The translations under genes and the position numbers were made by a program. 64,000 nucleotides of DNA. Origin: an uncultured Alphaproteobacteria bacterium (GTDB lineage Bacteria > Pseudomonadota > Alphaproteobacteria > RF32 > CAG-239). The stretch is from contig CAJTMA010000008.1 of NCBI GenBank assembly GCA_910577205.1, positions 4,536 to 68,535 of the forward strand, in the 5' to 3' direction. Shown here piece by piece: positions 1-8,001 of this stretch; positions within the stretch are counted from its first letter, which is position 1; the number at the start of each line of letters is the position of its first letter. The notes below the pieces were generated by a model. The model had not been told where the DNA came from and did not search any database. It worked only from the letters and a program-made list of their open reading frames with translations.

Positions 1-875
1 ACAATATTTGACATATTGATTTTAGTTTTGCTGGTTTCCAACTCCATCGACATCGCCAGAGGATAATCTAAGTCTTCATCCAACACCTGATTGGGAAATG
101 TACTGTCAAAAAATTCCTTAAATTTTTTCGATTCGACAATCATATTGCCGCTGATGGCATCATTTTTCAGCAGTACCGTCCCGTCAAAACGCAGATAAGA
201 CTGGGATGCCGGTTGGTTCAACACAAAATTGACCGACGTTGCAAAACTTTCCGAAAACTGCCCCAAGGAAATAGCAAATCCTTCGGGATTGCGCCCTTTG
301 ACATAGCTTCCTTCAATACGATACGGCCCAAAAACACTCTCGGCAATAACTTCGCCATTTAAATTATCAAGCTGGGTATTGACGCCGTGCTTTTCATCTT
401 CAAAATTAACTTTGGCTTTTTCCAAAATGACACTGTCCAAAGCAACTTCCACATTTTCCAAATTGCTTCTCTGTTCGTCAGTCATGGGCGTTTGCCAGTT
501 AAGTTTTCCTTCAGGCATAACCTTAACCCACATTTCCGGCTCAACCAAGGACATCATCTGCACTTCAAAGTTACCTTGCAACAACGGCCCGAGAGCCAGA
601 TTCGCAATCAGGCTTTTAATCGTAGCCAGCGGCTTTTCAGCCTCGGGTGTCCCATCAGGATTAAATACTTTGATATCTGTTGCCGTCAGCTTCGGAGATG
701 GCAGCAGCGTAAAGCTGACCGGCCCGTCAAAAACCACGCGTTTTCCAGTAATATCATTAAACTGGGCGGCAATTTTATCCTTATGCTGATTCCAGTCAAT
801 CATTGAGATATAAACGGATACCCCGCCGATTGCCAGAACAATCACAGCCGCCAAAATTAACCATATTTTTTTCAC
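1..875 (-). CDS. AsmA-family inner-membrane protein (partial, C-terminus outside window)
   Basis: Reading from a GTG at 875 (preceded by AGGAGAAC about 5 nt upstream) gives an open frame to the window edge. The product starts with a short charged N-terminus and one hydrophobic segment, then runs into the AsmA-type pattern of a DxxxxK stretch, a KRVVFDGPVSFTLLPSPKL-like segment and long beta-rich repeats. AsmA-like proteins are N-terminally anchored, mostly periplasmic bridge-type proteins tied to outer-membrane lipid homeostasis. It is transcribed divergently from the deo cluster. Family assignment rests on my reading of the N-terminal pattern. At least 291 residues are visible and the C-terminus is missing. 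Confidence 0.75.
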   Translation of the reverse strand, partial: MKKIWLILAAVIVLAIGGVSVYISMIDWNQHKDKIAAQFNDITGKRVVFDGPVSFTLLPSPKLTATDIKVFNPDGTPEAEKPLATIKSLIANLALGPLLQGNFEVQMMSLVEPEMWVKVMPEGKLNWQTPMTDEQRSNLENVEVALDSVILEKAKVNFEDEKHGVNTQLDNLNGEVIAESVFGPYRIEGSYVKGRNPEGFAISLGQFSESFATSVNFVLNQPASQSYLRFDGTVLLKNDAISGNMIVESKKFKEFFDSTFPNQVLDEDLDYPLAMSMELETSKTKINMSNI

Positions 876-914
876 GCGCGTTCTCCTGCGAATATGTGAA
901 CAGATAAAATAATC

Positions 915-944
915 TTTGCTAAATCCAAACAATTTTCCTATAGT
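915..944 (+). promoter_or_regulatory. Candidate promoter of the deo/nucleoside cluster
   Basis: TTTGCT (915-920) and TATAGT (939-944) are separated by 18 bp and lie about 45 nt before the cdd start. The match to sigma-70 boxes is moderate. No operator is recognised. Confidence 0.35.
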
Positions 945-989
945 ATAAACCAGAAATCATTAATAAAGCTTTTAAGGACAAACATCAAG

Positions 990-1391
990 ATGACCATGGT
1001 TTCCGATTTATTTGCCGCAGCACAAAAAGCCTTTGGCAAAGCCTATGCGCCTTATTCCAAATTTTGTGTCGGAGCAGCCATACTGGGCGACGACGGAAAA
1101 ATATATAACGGCTGCAATGTCGAAAATGTTTCCTACCCTTGCGGCACTTGCGCCGAAGCCGGAGCTATTGCTGCCATGATTGCCGGGGGAAGCAAATCCA
1201 TCAGCGAAATCCTTATCTTGGCAGACAGCCGTGAACTCATTAAACCTTGCGGCGCTTGCCTGCAGCGCATTGCCGAATTTGCCGGAAACGACACCCTGAT
1301 ACATCTTGCCAACCTGACCGGCGTTCAACAAACGCTCAAACTTTCTGACCTTATGCCTCTGGCTTTTGCCGCACAGGAGTTATCCCGATGA
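990..1391 (+). CDS. cdd: Cytidine deaminase
   Basis: Homotetrameric-type cytidine deaminase of 133 residues, converting cytidine and deoxycytidine to uridine forms in the cytoplasm. Zinc ligands are visible as Cys54 in CAEAGAI (Glu56 is the proton shuttle) and Cys87/Cys90 in PCGAC. The substrate-binding NVEN motif is at 43-46. The residue after CAE is Ala rather than the Arg of the Bacillus/human CAER motif. It is the first gene of a salvage cluster and overlaps the next gene by 4 nt (ATGA), implying translational coupling. A purine-rich AAGGAC lies upstream of the ATG. Confidence 0.93.
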   Translation: MTMVSDLFAAAQKAFGKAYAPYSKFCVGAAILGDDGKIYNGCNVENVSYPCGTCAEAGAIAAMIAGGSKSISEILILADSRELIKPCGACLQRIAEFAGNDTLIHLANLTGVQQTLKLSDLMPLAFAAQELSR

Positions 1392-2194
1392 TACACAAAA
1401 TTGCTGAACAAATTCGCACCCGTTTAGGCACAAAACGGCCGGAAACCGCCATTATCCTTGGGTCTGGCTTAGGCGCATTAGCCGAAGAAATAACCGATTC
1501 CGTCACCATTAACTACGCAGACATTGACGGTTTTCCGCAAAGCACCGTCCAAGGACACGGCAGCCGCCTGATTGCCGGACAATTGGAGGGGCAAGAAGTC
1601 CTGTGTATGCAGGGGCGTTTTCATCTCTACGAAGGACATAAACCGCAGGTCATCAACACCGTTATCAAAGCTTTTCAGCTGCTGGGCATAAAGAACCTGA
1701 TTGTTACCAATGCAGCAGGCTCTCTTAATCCTGACTTTTCTCCCGGCTCTCTGATGCTTATCCGCGACCATATAAATTTTTCGGGAACTAATCCGTTAAT
1801 CGGCCCTAACGATGATACACTCGGCCCGCGTTTTCCGGGAATGGCTGATGCCTACACCGCCGAATACCGCGAAAAAGCCCGCCGAATTGCCGCAAACTTA
1901 AACATCCGTCTGAACGAAGGCGTTTATCTCTGGGCGCTCGGCCCTTGCTTTGAAACCGCAGCAGAAATCAAAATGTTTCAAGTCTTAGGTGGTGACGCAG
2001 TCGGTATGTCTACCGTTCCTGAAGTGATTTGCGCGGTGCATTCCGGCATGAAAGTCCTCGGCTTATCCGTCATTACCAACTACGGAACAGGCATGAATCA
2101 AAGCGCCCCCAGCCACGAAGAAACCTTGCGTGAGGGCAATAAAGCCGCCGCTGATTTGACCCGTTTGGTCAAACAATTTATAAAGGAGATGTAA
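1388..2194 (+). CDS. punA: Purine nucleoside phosphorylase (trimeric PNP-I type)
   Basis: Phosphorolyses purine (deoxy)nucleosides to free base and (deoxy)ribose-1-phosphate. The 268-residue length and the phosphate-binding GSGLGAL motif (about residues 25-31), GRFHLYEGH and GVYLWALGPCFET segments are typical of the trimeric low-molecular-mass family, not the hexameric DeoD. The ATG overlaps the cdd stop. Its sugar-phosphate product is the substrate of DeoB encoded downstream, so the enzyme fits the local pathway. The symbol punA is used for the trimeric type; xapA-like specificity cannot be excluded. Confidence 0.9.
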   Translation: MIHKIAEQIRTRLGTKRPETAIILGSGLGALAEEITDSVTINYADIDGFPQSTVQGHGSRLIAGQLEGQEVLCMQGRFHLYEGHKPQVINTVIKAFQLLGIKNLIVTNAAGSLNPDFSPGSLMLIRDHINFSGTNPLIGPNDDTLGPRFPGMADAYTAEYREKARRIAANLNIRLNEGVYLWALGPCFETAAEIKMFQVLGGDAVGMSTVPEVICAVHSGMKVLGLSVITNYGTGMNQSAPSHEETLREGNKAAADLTRLVKQFIKEM

Positions 2195-2195
2195 A

Positions 2196-2930
2196 ATGGA
2201 TGACGTTACCGCCGCCAAAATTTTGATAAGCTGTCTGGACCTCACTTCTCTCGGCGAACATGACACTGAATATCAGATTGAAGATTTATGCGCCCGCGCC
2301 GAAACGCCATACGGTCACGTCGCCGCAGTTTGCATTTGGCCGCAATTCGTTGCCTTGGCAAAGAAGAAACTGAAAAAAACGCCGGTCAAAATTGCAACTG
2401 TTGTCAATTTTCCGCATGGAGGAGCTGATTTCAACAAACTCCGCGCAGAAATCAAACAAGCGCTTAAATTCGGCGCAGACGAAATTGACGCTGTTTTTCC
2501 CTACCATGACTTTTTAGATGGCAATTTAGACACCTGCGAACGTTTTATGGAAACAATCGTTGACAGCTGCGGCGAAGCCACAACCAAAATCATCCTGGAA
2601 ACCGGAGAACTGGTTCAAGCAACCAAAATTGCAACCGCCACACAACTATGCTTAAATCATGGTGTAGGCTTCATCAAAACCTCAACCGGCAAAACCCCGG
2701 TTTCCGCAACGCCGGAAGCCGCCAACATCATTTTGGAAACCATAGCTTCTTCTCGCCGCAAAGCAGGCTTTAAAGCCAGCGGCGGCATTCGCACTATTGA
2801 AGATGCCAAAAAATATCTGACCTTATCCCAAACCATCATGGGCGGCAATTGGATTTCTCCCGAACACTTGCGTATCGGAGCCAGTTCGCTGCTGGATAAT
2901 CTGTTGCAAACCATCAAACAAGGATATTAA
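2196..2930 (+). CDS. deoC: Deoxyribose-phosphate aldolase
   Basis: Class I (Schiff-base) aldolase of 244 residues splitting 2-deoxyribose-5-phosphate into acetaldehyde and glyceraldehyde-3-phosphate. The Schiff-base lysine is Lys161 in FIKTSTG, the second active-site lysine is Lys193 in KASGGIRT, and the catalytic aspartate is Asp98 in EIDAVFP. It starts 1 nt after the punA stop behind AAAGGAGATG. It connects nucleoside sugar phosphates to glycolysis and ethanol/acetate metabolism. Confidence 0.95.
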   Translation: MDDVTAAKILISCLDLTSLGEHDTEYQIEDLCARAETPYGHVAAVCIWPQFVALAKKKLKKTPVKIATVVNFPHGGADFNKLRAEIKQALKFGADEIDAVFPYHDFLDGNLDTCERFMETIVDSCGEATTKIILETGELVQATKIATATQLCLNHGVGFIKTSTGKTPVSATPEAANIILETIASSRRKAGFKASGGIRTIEDAKKYLTLSQTIMGGNWISPEHLRIGASSLLDNLLQTIKQGY

Positions 2931-2931
2931 T

Positions 2932-4245
2932 ATGCTGCCTCAGGAAATCATTCGCAAAAAACGCAACCGCCAAACCCTGACAAGTGATGAAATTGCCGGA
3001 TTTATCAATGGCATCACCGACGGAACAATCATGGATGCACAGGCCGCTGCCTTAACAATGGCTATTTTTCTCAACGGATTAAACGCCGACGAAACCGTTG
3101 CCCTTACCATGGCTATGCGGGATTCCGGGGATGTCCTAAACTGGCAGGAGTTTGACGCTCCGATTGTCGATAAACATTCTTCCGGCGGCGTTGGAGATAA
3201 GGTCAGCCTTATGCTTGCGCCATTATTGGCTGCCTGCGGCGTATATGTGCCGATGATTTCCGGCCGTGGCTTAGGGCACACCGGCGGAACGCTGGATAAA
3301 TTCGATTCTATCCCCGGCTATCAAACCATGCCCGATAATGACCTCTTCCGCCGCACGGTTAAAGAAGCAGGCTGCGCCATCATCGGACAAACCGGAAACC
3401 TGGCACCCGCCGACAAAAAAATTTACGCCATTCGCGATGTCTGCGGAACGGTTGAATCAGTCGAACTGATAACCGCCTCCATTCTTTCCAAAAAACTTGC
3501 TGCCGGCTTGGAATATCTGGTTATGGATTTGAAATGCGGCAACGGCGCTTTTATGGATAATCTGGAAAACGCCCGACAGCTGGCACATTCCATTGTCAAA
3601 GTTGCCAATGGCGCCGGAACTCGGACTTCCGCCCTGATTACCGATATGAATCAGGTTCTCGGACACACCGTTGGAAATGCTTTGGAAATGGCTGAAGCCG
3701 TCGATTTCCTCAAGGGACAGAAAATCGATTCCCGACTGCGGGAAATAACGCTAGCGCTTTGCGCCGAACTCTTGGTTAATGCCCAACAGGCAGCATCTGA
3801 AAACGAAGCCCGCGCTAAATTGCAAACAGCATGGGACAGCGGCCGCGCACTGGAACATTTTGCCCGCATGGTTACCCTGCTCGGCGGCCCGGCAGACTTC
3901 TGCGACCGCCCGACACACTACTTAGCTAAAGCGGCAATCATCCGCCCGGTCTACGCGCAACACGCCGGCTACGTCAACGCAATGCAAACCAGAGATATCG
4001 GCTTAAGCCTGATTAAACTCAAAGGCGGCCGCGTTCGCAGCGACCAAAAACTGGATTATGCTACCGGATTTACAGAATTTTGCCAAATCGGCGATTATCT
4101 TGACAGCAACAAACCGGTAGCCATCATCCACGCACAGAACGAAAGCGATTTTGAACAAGCGGCAGCAGACCTACAGGCAGCAATTTCTCTCAACGAAACA
4201 AAGCCAACAACCACTGCCCCCGTTATTGAAAAAATTACGGCTTAA
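2932..4245 (+). CDS. deoA: Thymidine phosphorylase
   Basis: Phosphorolyses thymidine and deoxyuridine to base plus deoxyribose-1-phosphate. The 437-residue protein carries the signature DKHSSGGVGDK followed by the MISGRGLGHTGGTLDK segment, the phosphate-binding heart of nucleoside phosphorylase family 2, and has the expected three-domain length. It begins 1 nt after deoC, in the same transcription unit. It supplies the substrate of DeoB and then DeoC. Confidence 0.95.
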   Translation: MLPQEIIRKKRNRQTLTSDEIAGFINGITDGTIMDAQAAALTMAIFLNGLNADETVALTMAMRDSGDVLNWQEFDAPIVDKHSSGGVGDKVSLMLAPLLAACGVYVPMISGRGLGHTGGTLDKFDSIPGYQTMPDNDLFRRTVKEAGCAIIGQTGNLAPADKKIYAIRDVCGTVESVELITASILSKKLAAGLEYLVMDLKCGNGAFMDNLENARQLAHSIVKVANGAGTRTSALITDMNQVLGHTVGNALEMAEAVDFLKGQKIDSRLREITLALCAELLVNAQQAASENEARAKLQTAWDSGRALEHFARMVTLLGGPADFCDRPTHYLAKAAIIRPVYAQHAGYVNAMQTRDIGLSLIKLKGGRVRSDQKLDYATGFTEFCQIGDYLDSNKPVAIIHAQNESDFEQAAADLQAAISLNETKPTTTAPVIEKITA

Positions 4246-4248
4246 CCC

Positions 4249-4271
4249 AATCCCCGGTCAATCCGGGGATT
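4249..4271 (+). terminator. Stem-loop after deoA
   Basis: A perfect 9-bp stem AATCCCCGG/CCGGGGATT with a 5-nt loop starts 4 nt after the deoA stop. Only a weak AT tail (TTAAATTT) follows, so it may be a leaky terminator or mRNA-stabilising hairpin before deoB. Confidence 0.55.
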
Positions 4272-4305
4272 TAAATTTACAACAAAATAAATTTATACAA
4301 AATCC

Positions 4306-4515
4306 ATGTTTGAAATTCCCTTTTTGTTATGGCTCAATAACACATACAAGCGGCATAATAAAACACTGTCATCAAAACTTCCGAATTATGTCAACCGTCC
4401 ATTCATCAACCATAACCTCATCCACTCGCTGCCAACGCTTGCAGGGTTAAGTTTTGACCTCCAAGACAACACTAAAAACCTGTTCAGTGATGAATATATT
4501 CCCGAACAGCCTTGA
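4306..4515 (+). pseudogene. C-terminal remnant of a sulfatase-type phosphoethanolamine transferase
   Basis: A 69-codon open stretch reads EIPFLLWLNNTYKRHN ... HNLIHSLPTLAGL. This closely resembles the extreme C-terminus of EptA/CptA-type membrane sulfatases (E-P-F-WLS-Y near the alkaline-phosphatase fold end, then a D/NLxHSLLxLAGI segment). The membrane domain and all catalytic metal-binding regions are missing and no upstream frame carries them, so it is read as a decayed tail left between deoA and deoB. No credible ribosome-binding site precedes its ATG. It has no predicted function. Confidence 0.55.
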
Positions 4516-4562
4516 CCTTCCTTTTCCTCCTTACTAAAATAATTAACAACAAGGAGAAAAAC

Positions 4563-5756
4563 ATGACACGGGTATTTATTCTGATGATGGATTCGTTCGG
4601 TATCGGCGGCGCGCCGGACGCAAGCGATTTCGGCGATGGCGGCGCGGCAACTTTTGAACACATCGCCGCCGCTCATCCCGATTTGAACATTCCTAACTTA
4701 ATCAGCCTCGGACTGGTTAATGCCGCACAAGATGCAACAGGACAACCAATCCGCCTGATGCCTAAATCATCCCCGACAATGAATCTTCCCGCAGCCTTCG
4801 GACATATGAAAGAAATGAGCCGCGACAAAGATACAGTATCCGGACACTGGGAAATGGCCGGTCTGCCCAACCTTAAAGGCTGGGGACATTTCAAACCGGA
4901 TTACCCGTCTTTTCCGCCGGAACTGATTGAAAACATCTGTAAAGAAGCCGGGCTAAGCGGCATTCTCGGCAACAAAGCCGCCTCAGGCACGGTCATCATT
5001 CAGGAACTCGGCGAAGAACATATCCGGAGCGGAAAACCTATTTGTTATTCATCTGCCGACAGCTGTTTTCAGATTGCCGCCCATGAAGAACATTTTGGGC
5101 TGGAGAACCTTTACCGCCTATGCGAGATCGCTTATAAACACGTCCAACCTTACCGCATCGGACGTGTCATCGCCCGTCCCTTTATCGGCGAAAAAGCAGG
5201 AGAATTCACCCGCACCACCCGCCGCCGCGACTATGCCGCCCAGCCTTTCGGCGAAACCTTGCTGGATAAAGCCAAAAATGCCGGACGAAGAGTCTTTGCC
5301 ATCGGCGCTATTAATGACATTTATGCCCACCGCGGCATTACTGACCCAATCCATGCCGCAGAACTTCCCGGCTTATGGGACGCCACTCTTCAAGCGATGA
5401 AAGACGCGCCTAACGGCAGTTTGGTCTTTACGAATTTTGAAGACTTTGATATGTACTACGGGCATCGCCGCGATATAAAAGGCTATGCCCAAGCTTTGGA
5501 ATATTTCGATTCGCGCCTGCCGGACATTCTGCCCCTCCTCAAAGAGGATGATGTTGTGTTTATTACGGCCGATCACGGCAACGACCCGGCATTTAAAGGG
5601 ACGGACCACACCCGCGAACAAGTGCCGGTACTTATGTTTGGCAAAAACATCCGTCCCCGCAATTTGGGACAACGTGACACCTATGCCGACCTTGGACAAA
5701 CAGCGGCAGACTTTCTGGACATCCCGCCCCTAAACAGTGGGAAAAGCTTCAAATGA
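4563..5756 (+). CDS. deoB: Phosphopentomutase
   Basis: Interconverts (deoxy)ribose-1-phosphate and -5-phosphate, linking PunA/DeoA to DeoC. The start is taken at 4563 behind AACAAGGAGAAA; an in-frame ATG at 4512 would add 17 residues unlike the family. The 397-residue product shows the alkaline-phosphatase-superfamily metal motifs: Asp10 in MMDSFGIGG, the KDTVSGHWEM segment bearing the phosphorylated Thr, FEDFDMYYGHR, and ADHGNDP...TDHTREQVP near the C-terminus. It overlaps the next gene by 4 nt. Confidence 0.95.
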   Translation: MTRVFILMMDSFGIGGAPDASDFGDGGAATFEHIAAAHPDLNIPNLISLGLVNAAQDATGQPIRLMPKSSPTMNLPAAFGHMKEMSRDKDTVSGHWEMAGLPNLKGWGHFKPDYPSFPPELIENICKEAGLSGILGNKAASGTVIIQELGEEHIRSGKPICYSSADSCFQIAAHEEHFGLENLYRLCEIAYKHVQPYRIGRVIARPFIGEKAGEFTRTTRRRDYAAQPFGETLLDKAKNAGRRVFAIGAINDIYAHRGITDPIHAAELPGLWDATLQAMKDAPNGSLVFTNFEDFDMYYGHRRDIKGYAQALEYFDSRLPDILPLLKEDDVVFITADHGNDPAFKGTDHTREQVPVLMFGKNIRPRNLGQRDTYADLGQTAADFLDIPPLNSGKSFK

Positions 5757-6511
5757 GTTGGACTGCACCTAATTTGCCAAAGGGTAAACACTTATTCTTT
5801 GACCGTCATGGCGGTGTTTCTGCCGGAAAATATGCCAGCCTGAATTATAGCATAAAAAGTGAAGACAGCAGGGAAAATATATTGCAAAATCTTTCCTTGG
5901 CTGCCGCCCGCTATAATTTGCAAAGAGAAAACCTGACCATTCTCAAGCAAGGCGTCAGTGATAAAGCCGTCTTCATTTCTCAAGCCGAACGCTACCAGCA
6001 ATTCGCCGACGGCATGGTCACCACCGCCTCCGGAATTATATTAGCCATACGCACCGCCGATTGCTGCCCGGTGCTGTTTTATGATGACGCGCATCAGGTT
6101 ATCGGTGCGGCTCATGCCGGCTGGCGAGGTGCGCTTCGCGGTATTCTGGAAAATACGCTGAACCTGATGCTTGAACACGGCGCTCAAACAGCAAACACCC
6201 GCGCCGCACTCGGCCCATGCCTGCAACAACCGTCTTTTGAATGCCAATCAGACATGAGAGATGAGTTTCTGCAGACCGACATAACTGCCGAACGCTTTTT
6301 TGCTCCGGGTAAAGATGTAAAACATTTTCATTTTGATTTAGAAGGATTTGTCATCAGCCGGCTGCAAAACTTCGGCCTGACAAATATCTCAGCCTCCGGC
6401 ATCGACACCTATCAAAATGAAAATTATTTCAGTTACCGTCGCAACTGCCACCGTAAATTATTAAACAGCCAATACGACTATCCGACCCACTTATCAACTA
6501 TAACCCTTTAA
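5753..6511 (+). CDS. pgeF: LACC1/YfiH (PgeF)-family multicopper-fold nucleoside enzyme
   Basis: A 252-residue member of the polyphenol-oxidase/YfiH/LACC1 family. Homologues phosphorolyse adenosine/inosine or deaminate adenosine, and a role in cell-wall quality has also been reported. Visible motifs are DRHGGVS (17-23), ADCCPVLFYDD (Cys104/105) and HAGWRG (His121). The zinc ligand usually found in Q-V-H-S/G is absent: the aligned stretch reads QGVSD (66-70), with Val where His is expected. Translational coupling to deoB (ATGA overlap) supports a role in nucleoside metabolism; activity with the altered site is uncertain. Confidence 0.82.
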   Translation: MSWTAPNLPKGKHLFFDRHGGVSAGKYASLNYSIKSEDSRENILQNLSLAAARYNLQRENLTILKQGVSDKAVFISQAERYQQFADGMVTTASGIILAIRTADCCPVLFYDDAHQVIGAAHAGWRGALRGILENTLNLMLEHGAQTANTRAALGPCLQQPSFECQSDMRDEFLQTDITAERFFAPGKDVKHFHFDLEGFVISRLQNFGLTNISASGIDTYQNENYFSYRRNCHRKLLNSQYDYPTHLSTITL

Positions 6512-6574
6512 CATCTTCCTTTTTAGCGGAAATTCCGTTAAACTGACGGCAATATTAATTTTGAAAGCACTTGC

Positions 6575-7741
6575 ATGACCCCGCTCGGAAAACTAACTTT
6601 TGCTGTCATCGGCCTCCGCCTGTTTGGCGGCGCAGGTTTTTTATGGGGAATGTTCCTGGGACATATTCTAATAGACCGCTCGCTGGTCAAAACCTATATT
6701 AAAACGCGGCTAAACCAGCTTGATGATACGATTCGCCTCATGCTCCCTTTCCGTTTTTACCGTTACTACAATTACCTGATTGATCATGTTTTAGGCAAAC
6801 TCTGGGGTGTTGTTCTCGGCAGCATAACCTTTGGCTGGGCAGGCATTGCTATCCTGGGCATCGCGGGACATTTACTGTTTGACTGCCAACGCTGCAAAAA
6901 CTGCAAAGATTTGCGCTACGCATTTGAAGATTTTTGGAATAAAAACCTCGGCAAAATTTCAGGCGGACTGATTGGTTTTTCATGTCACAGCAAAATACTG
7001 CTGTTTACCGGGGTTATCCTCGGCTTTTTCTTTGATTCATTCCGTCTGGAAGGCGGCTTGCGCACCAAACTTAAACTGGGTCCGGTTCTGAATTTCTGGT
7101 ATAAAGTAAACCCCTTAAAACTAGCTTTGCGCTCACAGGAAGCCCGCGACGTTTCATTTGTACAATCCATGGCCGGCTTAGCGGCTAAGATATCTAAAGC
7201 TGACGGTTCTGTCAGTGAAAACGAAATCCGCACCTTTAAAAAACTTTTCAATACAGATAAAAATCCTCAAATTGCCCGCATATTTAATGAGGCCAAACAA
7301 ACCGTTTCCGACTACCAATCCTACGCCAAGCAATTAAAAATATTATCGCGCGATAATTTGGATATGAAAGAAAGCATCATCGAAAACCTGTTCAAAATCG
7401 CCGTTGTCGATGGCGAAATCTTAAGCGATGAACAAGATATGCTGGAAGATATTGCCAATATTATCGAATTGCCGCAAGGGAACTACACCATCATAAAAGA
7501 CCGCTTCATTGCGAAGCCTTGCAACGATTCGCTGCAAGATTACTATCAGGTTCTCGGCGTTTTCTACAATGCGGGAGATAAAGAAATCAAACGCCGCTGG
7601 AAAGAGCTCATCAACCAATACCACCCTGACTTGGCACAAGCGAAAGGCGCTTCTCCTGAAGAAATCGAAAATTACACCCTGAAAATGGCAGAAATCAATA
7701 ACGCCTATGAACAAATCATGAAAAGCCGCAAAGCAGGGTAA
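6575..7741 (+). CDS. DjlA-like membrane J-domain protein with TerB-like domain
   Basis: A 388-residue protein. The N-terminal part has glycine-rich hydrophobic segments (about 8-32, 60-105 and 130-155). A TerB-like helical region with the acidic K-ADGSVSENE and A-VDGEILSDEQ motifs follows (about 200-300), and the J-domain with the HPD tripeptide lies at about 322-385. This order (membrane anchor, TerB-like, J) is that of DjlA co-chaperones, which recruit DnaK to the inner membrane. The translation start is weakly supported (GAAAG upstream). Confidence 0.8.
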   Translation: MTPLGKLTFAVIGLRLFGGAGFLWGMFLGHILIDRSLVKTYIKTRLNQLDDTIRLMLPFRFYRYYNYLIDHVLGKLWGVVLGSITFGWAGIAILGIAGHLLFDCQRCKNCKDLRYAFEDFWNKNLGKISGGLIGFSCHSKILLFTGVILGFFFDSFRLEGGLRTKLKLGPVLNFWYKVNPLKLALRSQEARDVSFVQSMAGLAAKISKADGSVSENEIRTFKKLFNTDKNPQIARIFNEAKQTVSDYQSYAKQLKILSRDNLDMKESIIENLFKIAVVDGEILSDEQDMLEDIANIIELPQGNYTIIKDRFIAKPCNDSLQDYYQVLGVFYNAGDKEIKRRWKELINQYHPDLAQAKGASPEEIENYTLKMAEINNAYEQIMKSRKAG

Positions 7742-7804
7742 AACATGACACACAACCTCACTAAACATCACGCCAATCATTTGTGCAGCCCCAAGCCTCC
7801 CTTC

Positions 7805-8001
7805 ACAGGAGAACAACATTAGATGTCCGCCAAACACACAATAATTCGAGCAACAGTTGCGAGAAAGAATTGCGCATTTAACGGAATAGATAATATTTGT
7901 TCCACGGAGCGCAGAAGCGGAGTGTACACGATAGTACATGAGCATTCGAGCACAGGAGAACAACATTAGATGTCCGCTAAATGCACAATAATTCTCGCAA
8001 C
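7805..8001. repeat. Palindromic element whose arms copy the start of the B12-radical SAM gene
   Basis: Three related blocks are arranged direct-inverted-direct. The first, 7805-7855, nearly repeats the ribosome-binding site and first codons of the next gene, including AGGAGAACAACATTAGATG. The second, 7856-7908, is its inverted copy (GTTGCGAGAA...GGAACAA-like). After a GTAC-type hairpin core at about 7915-7945 comes the real gene start, 7950-8001. The whole 7856-8001 stretch folds into a long imperfect hairpin. The first block opens a 48-codon frame (7823-7969) that ends with TAG immediately before the true ATG. Confidence 0.75.

Noticed and set aside
379..806. Two plus-strand frames within the AsmA-like gene
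   Set aside because: They are antisense shadows of the minus-strand AsmA-like coding sequence, which has a clear start site and family pattern.
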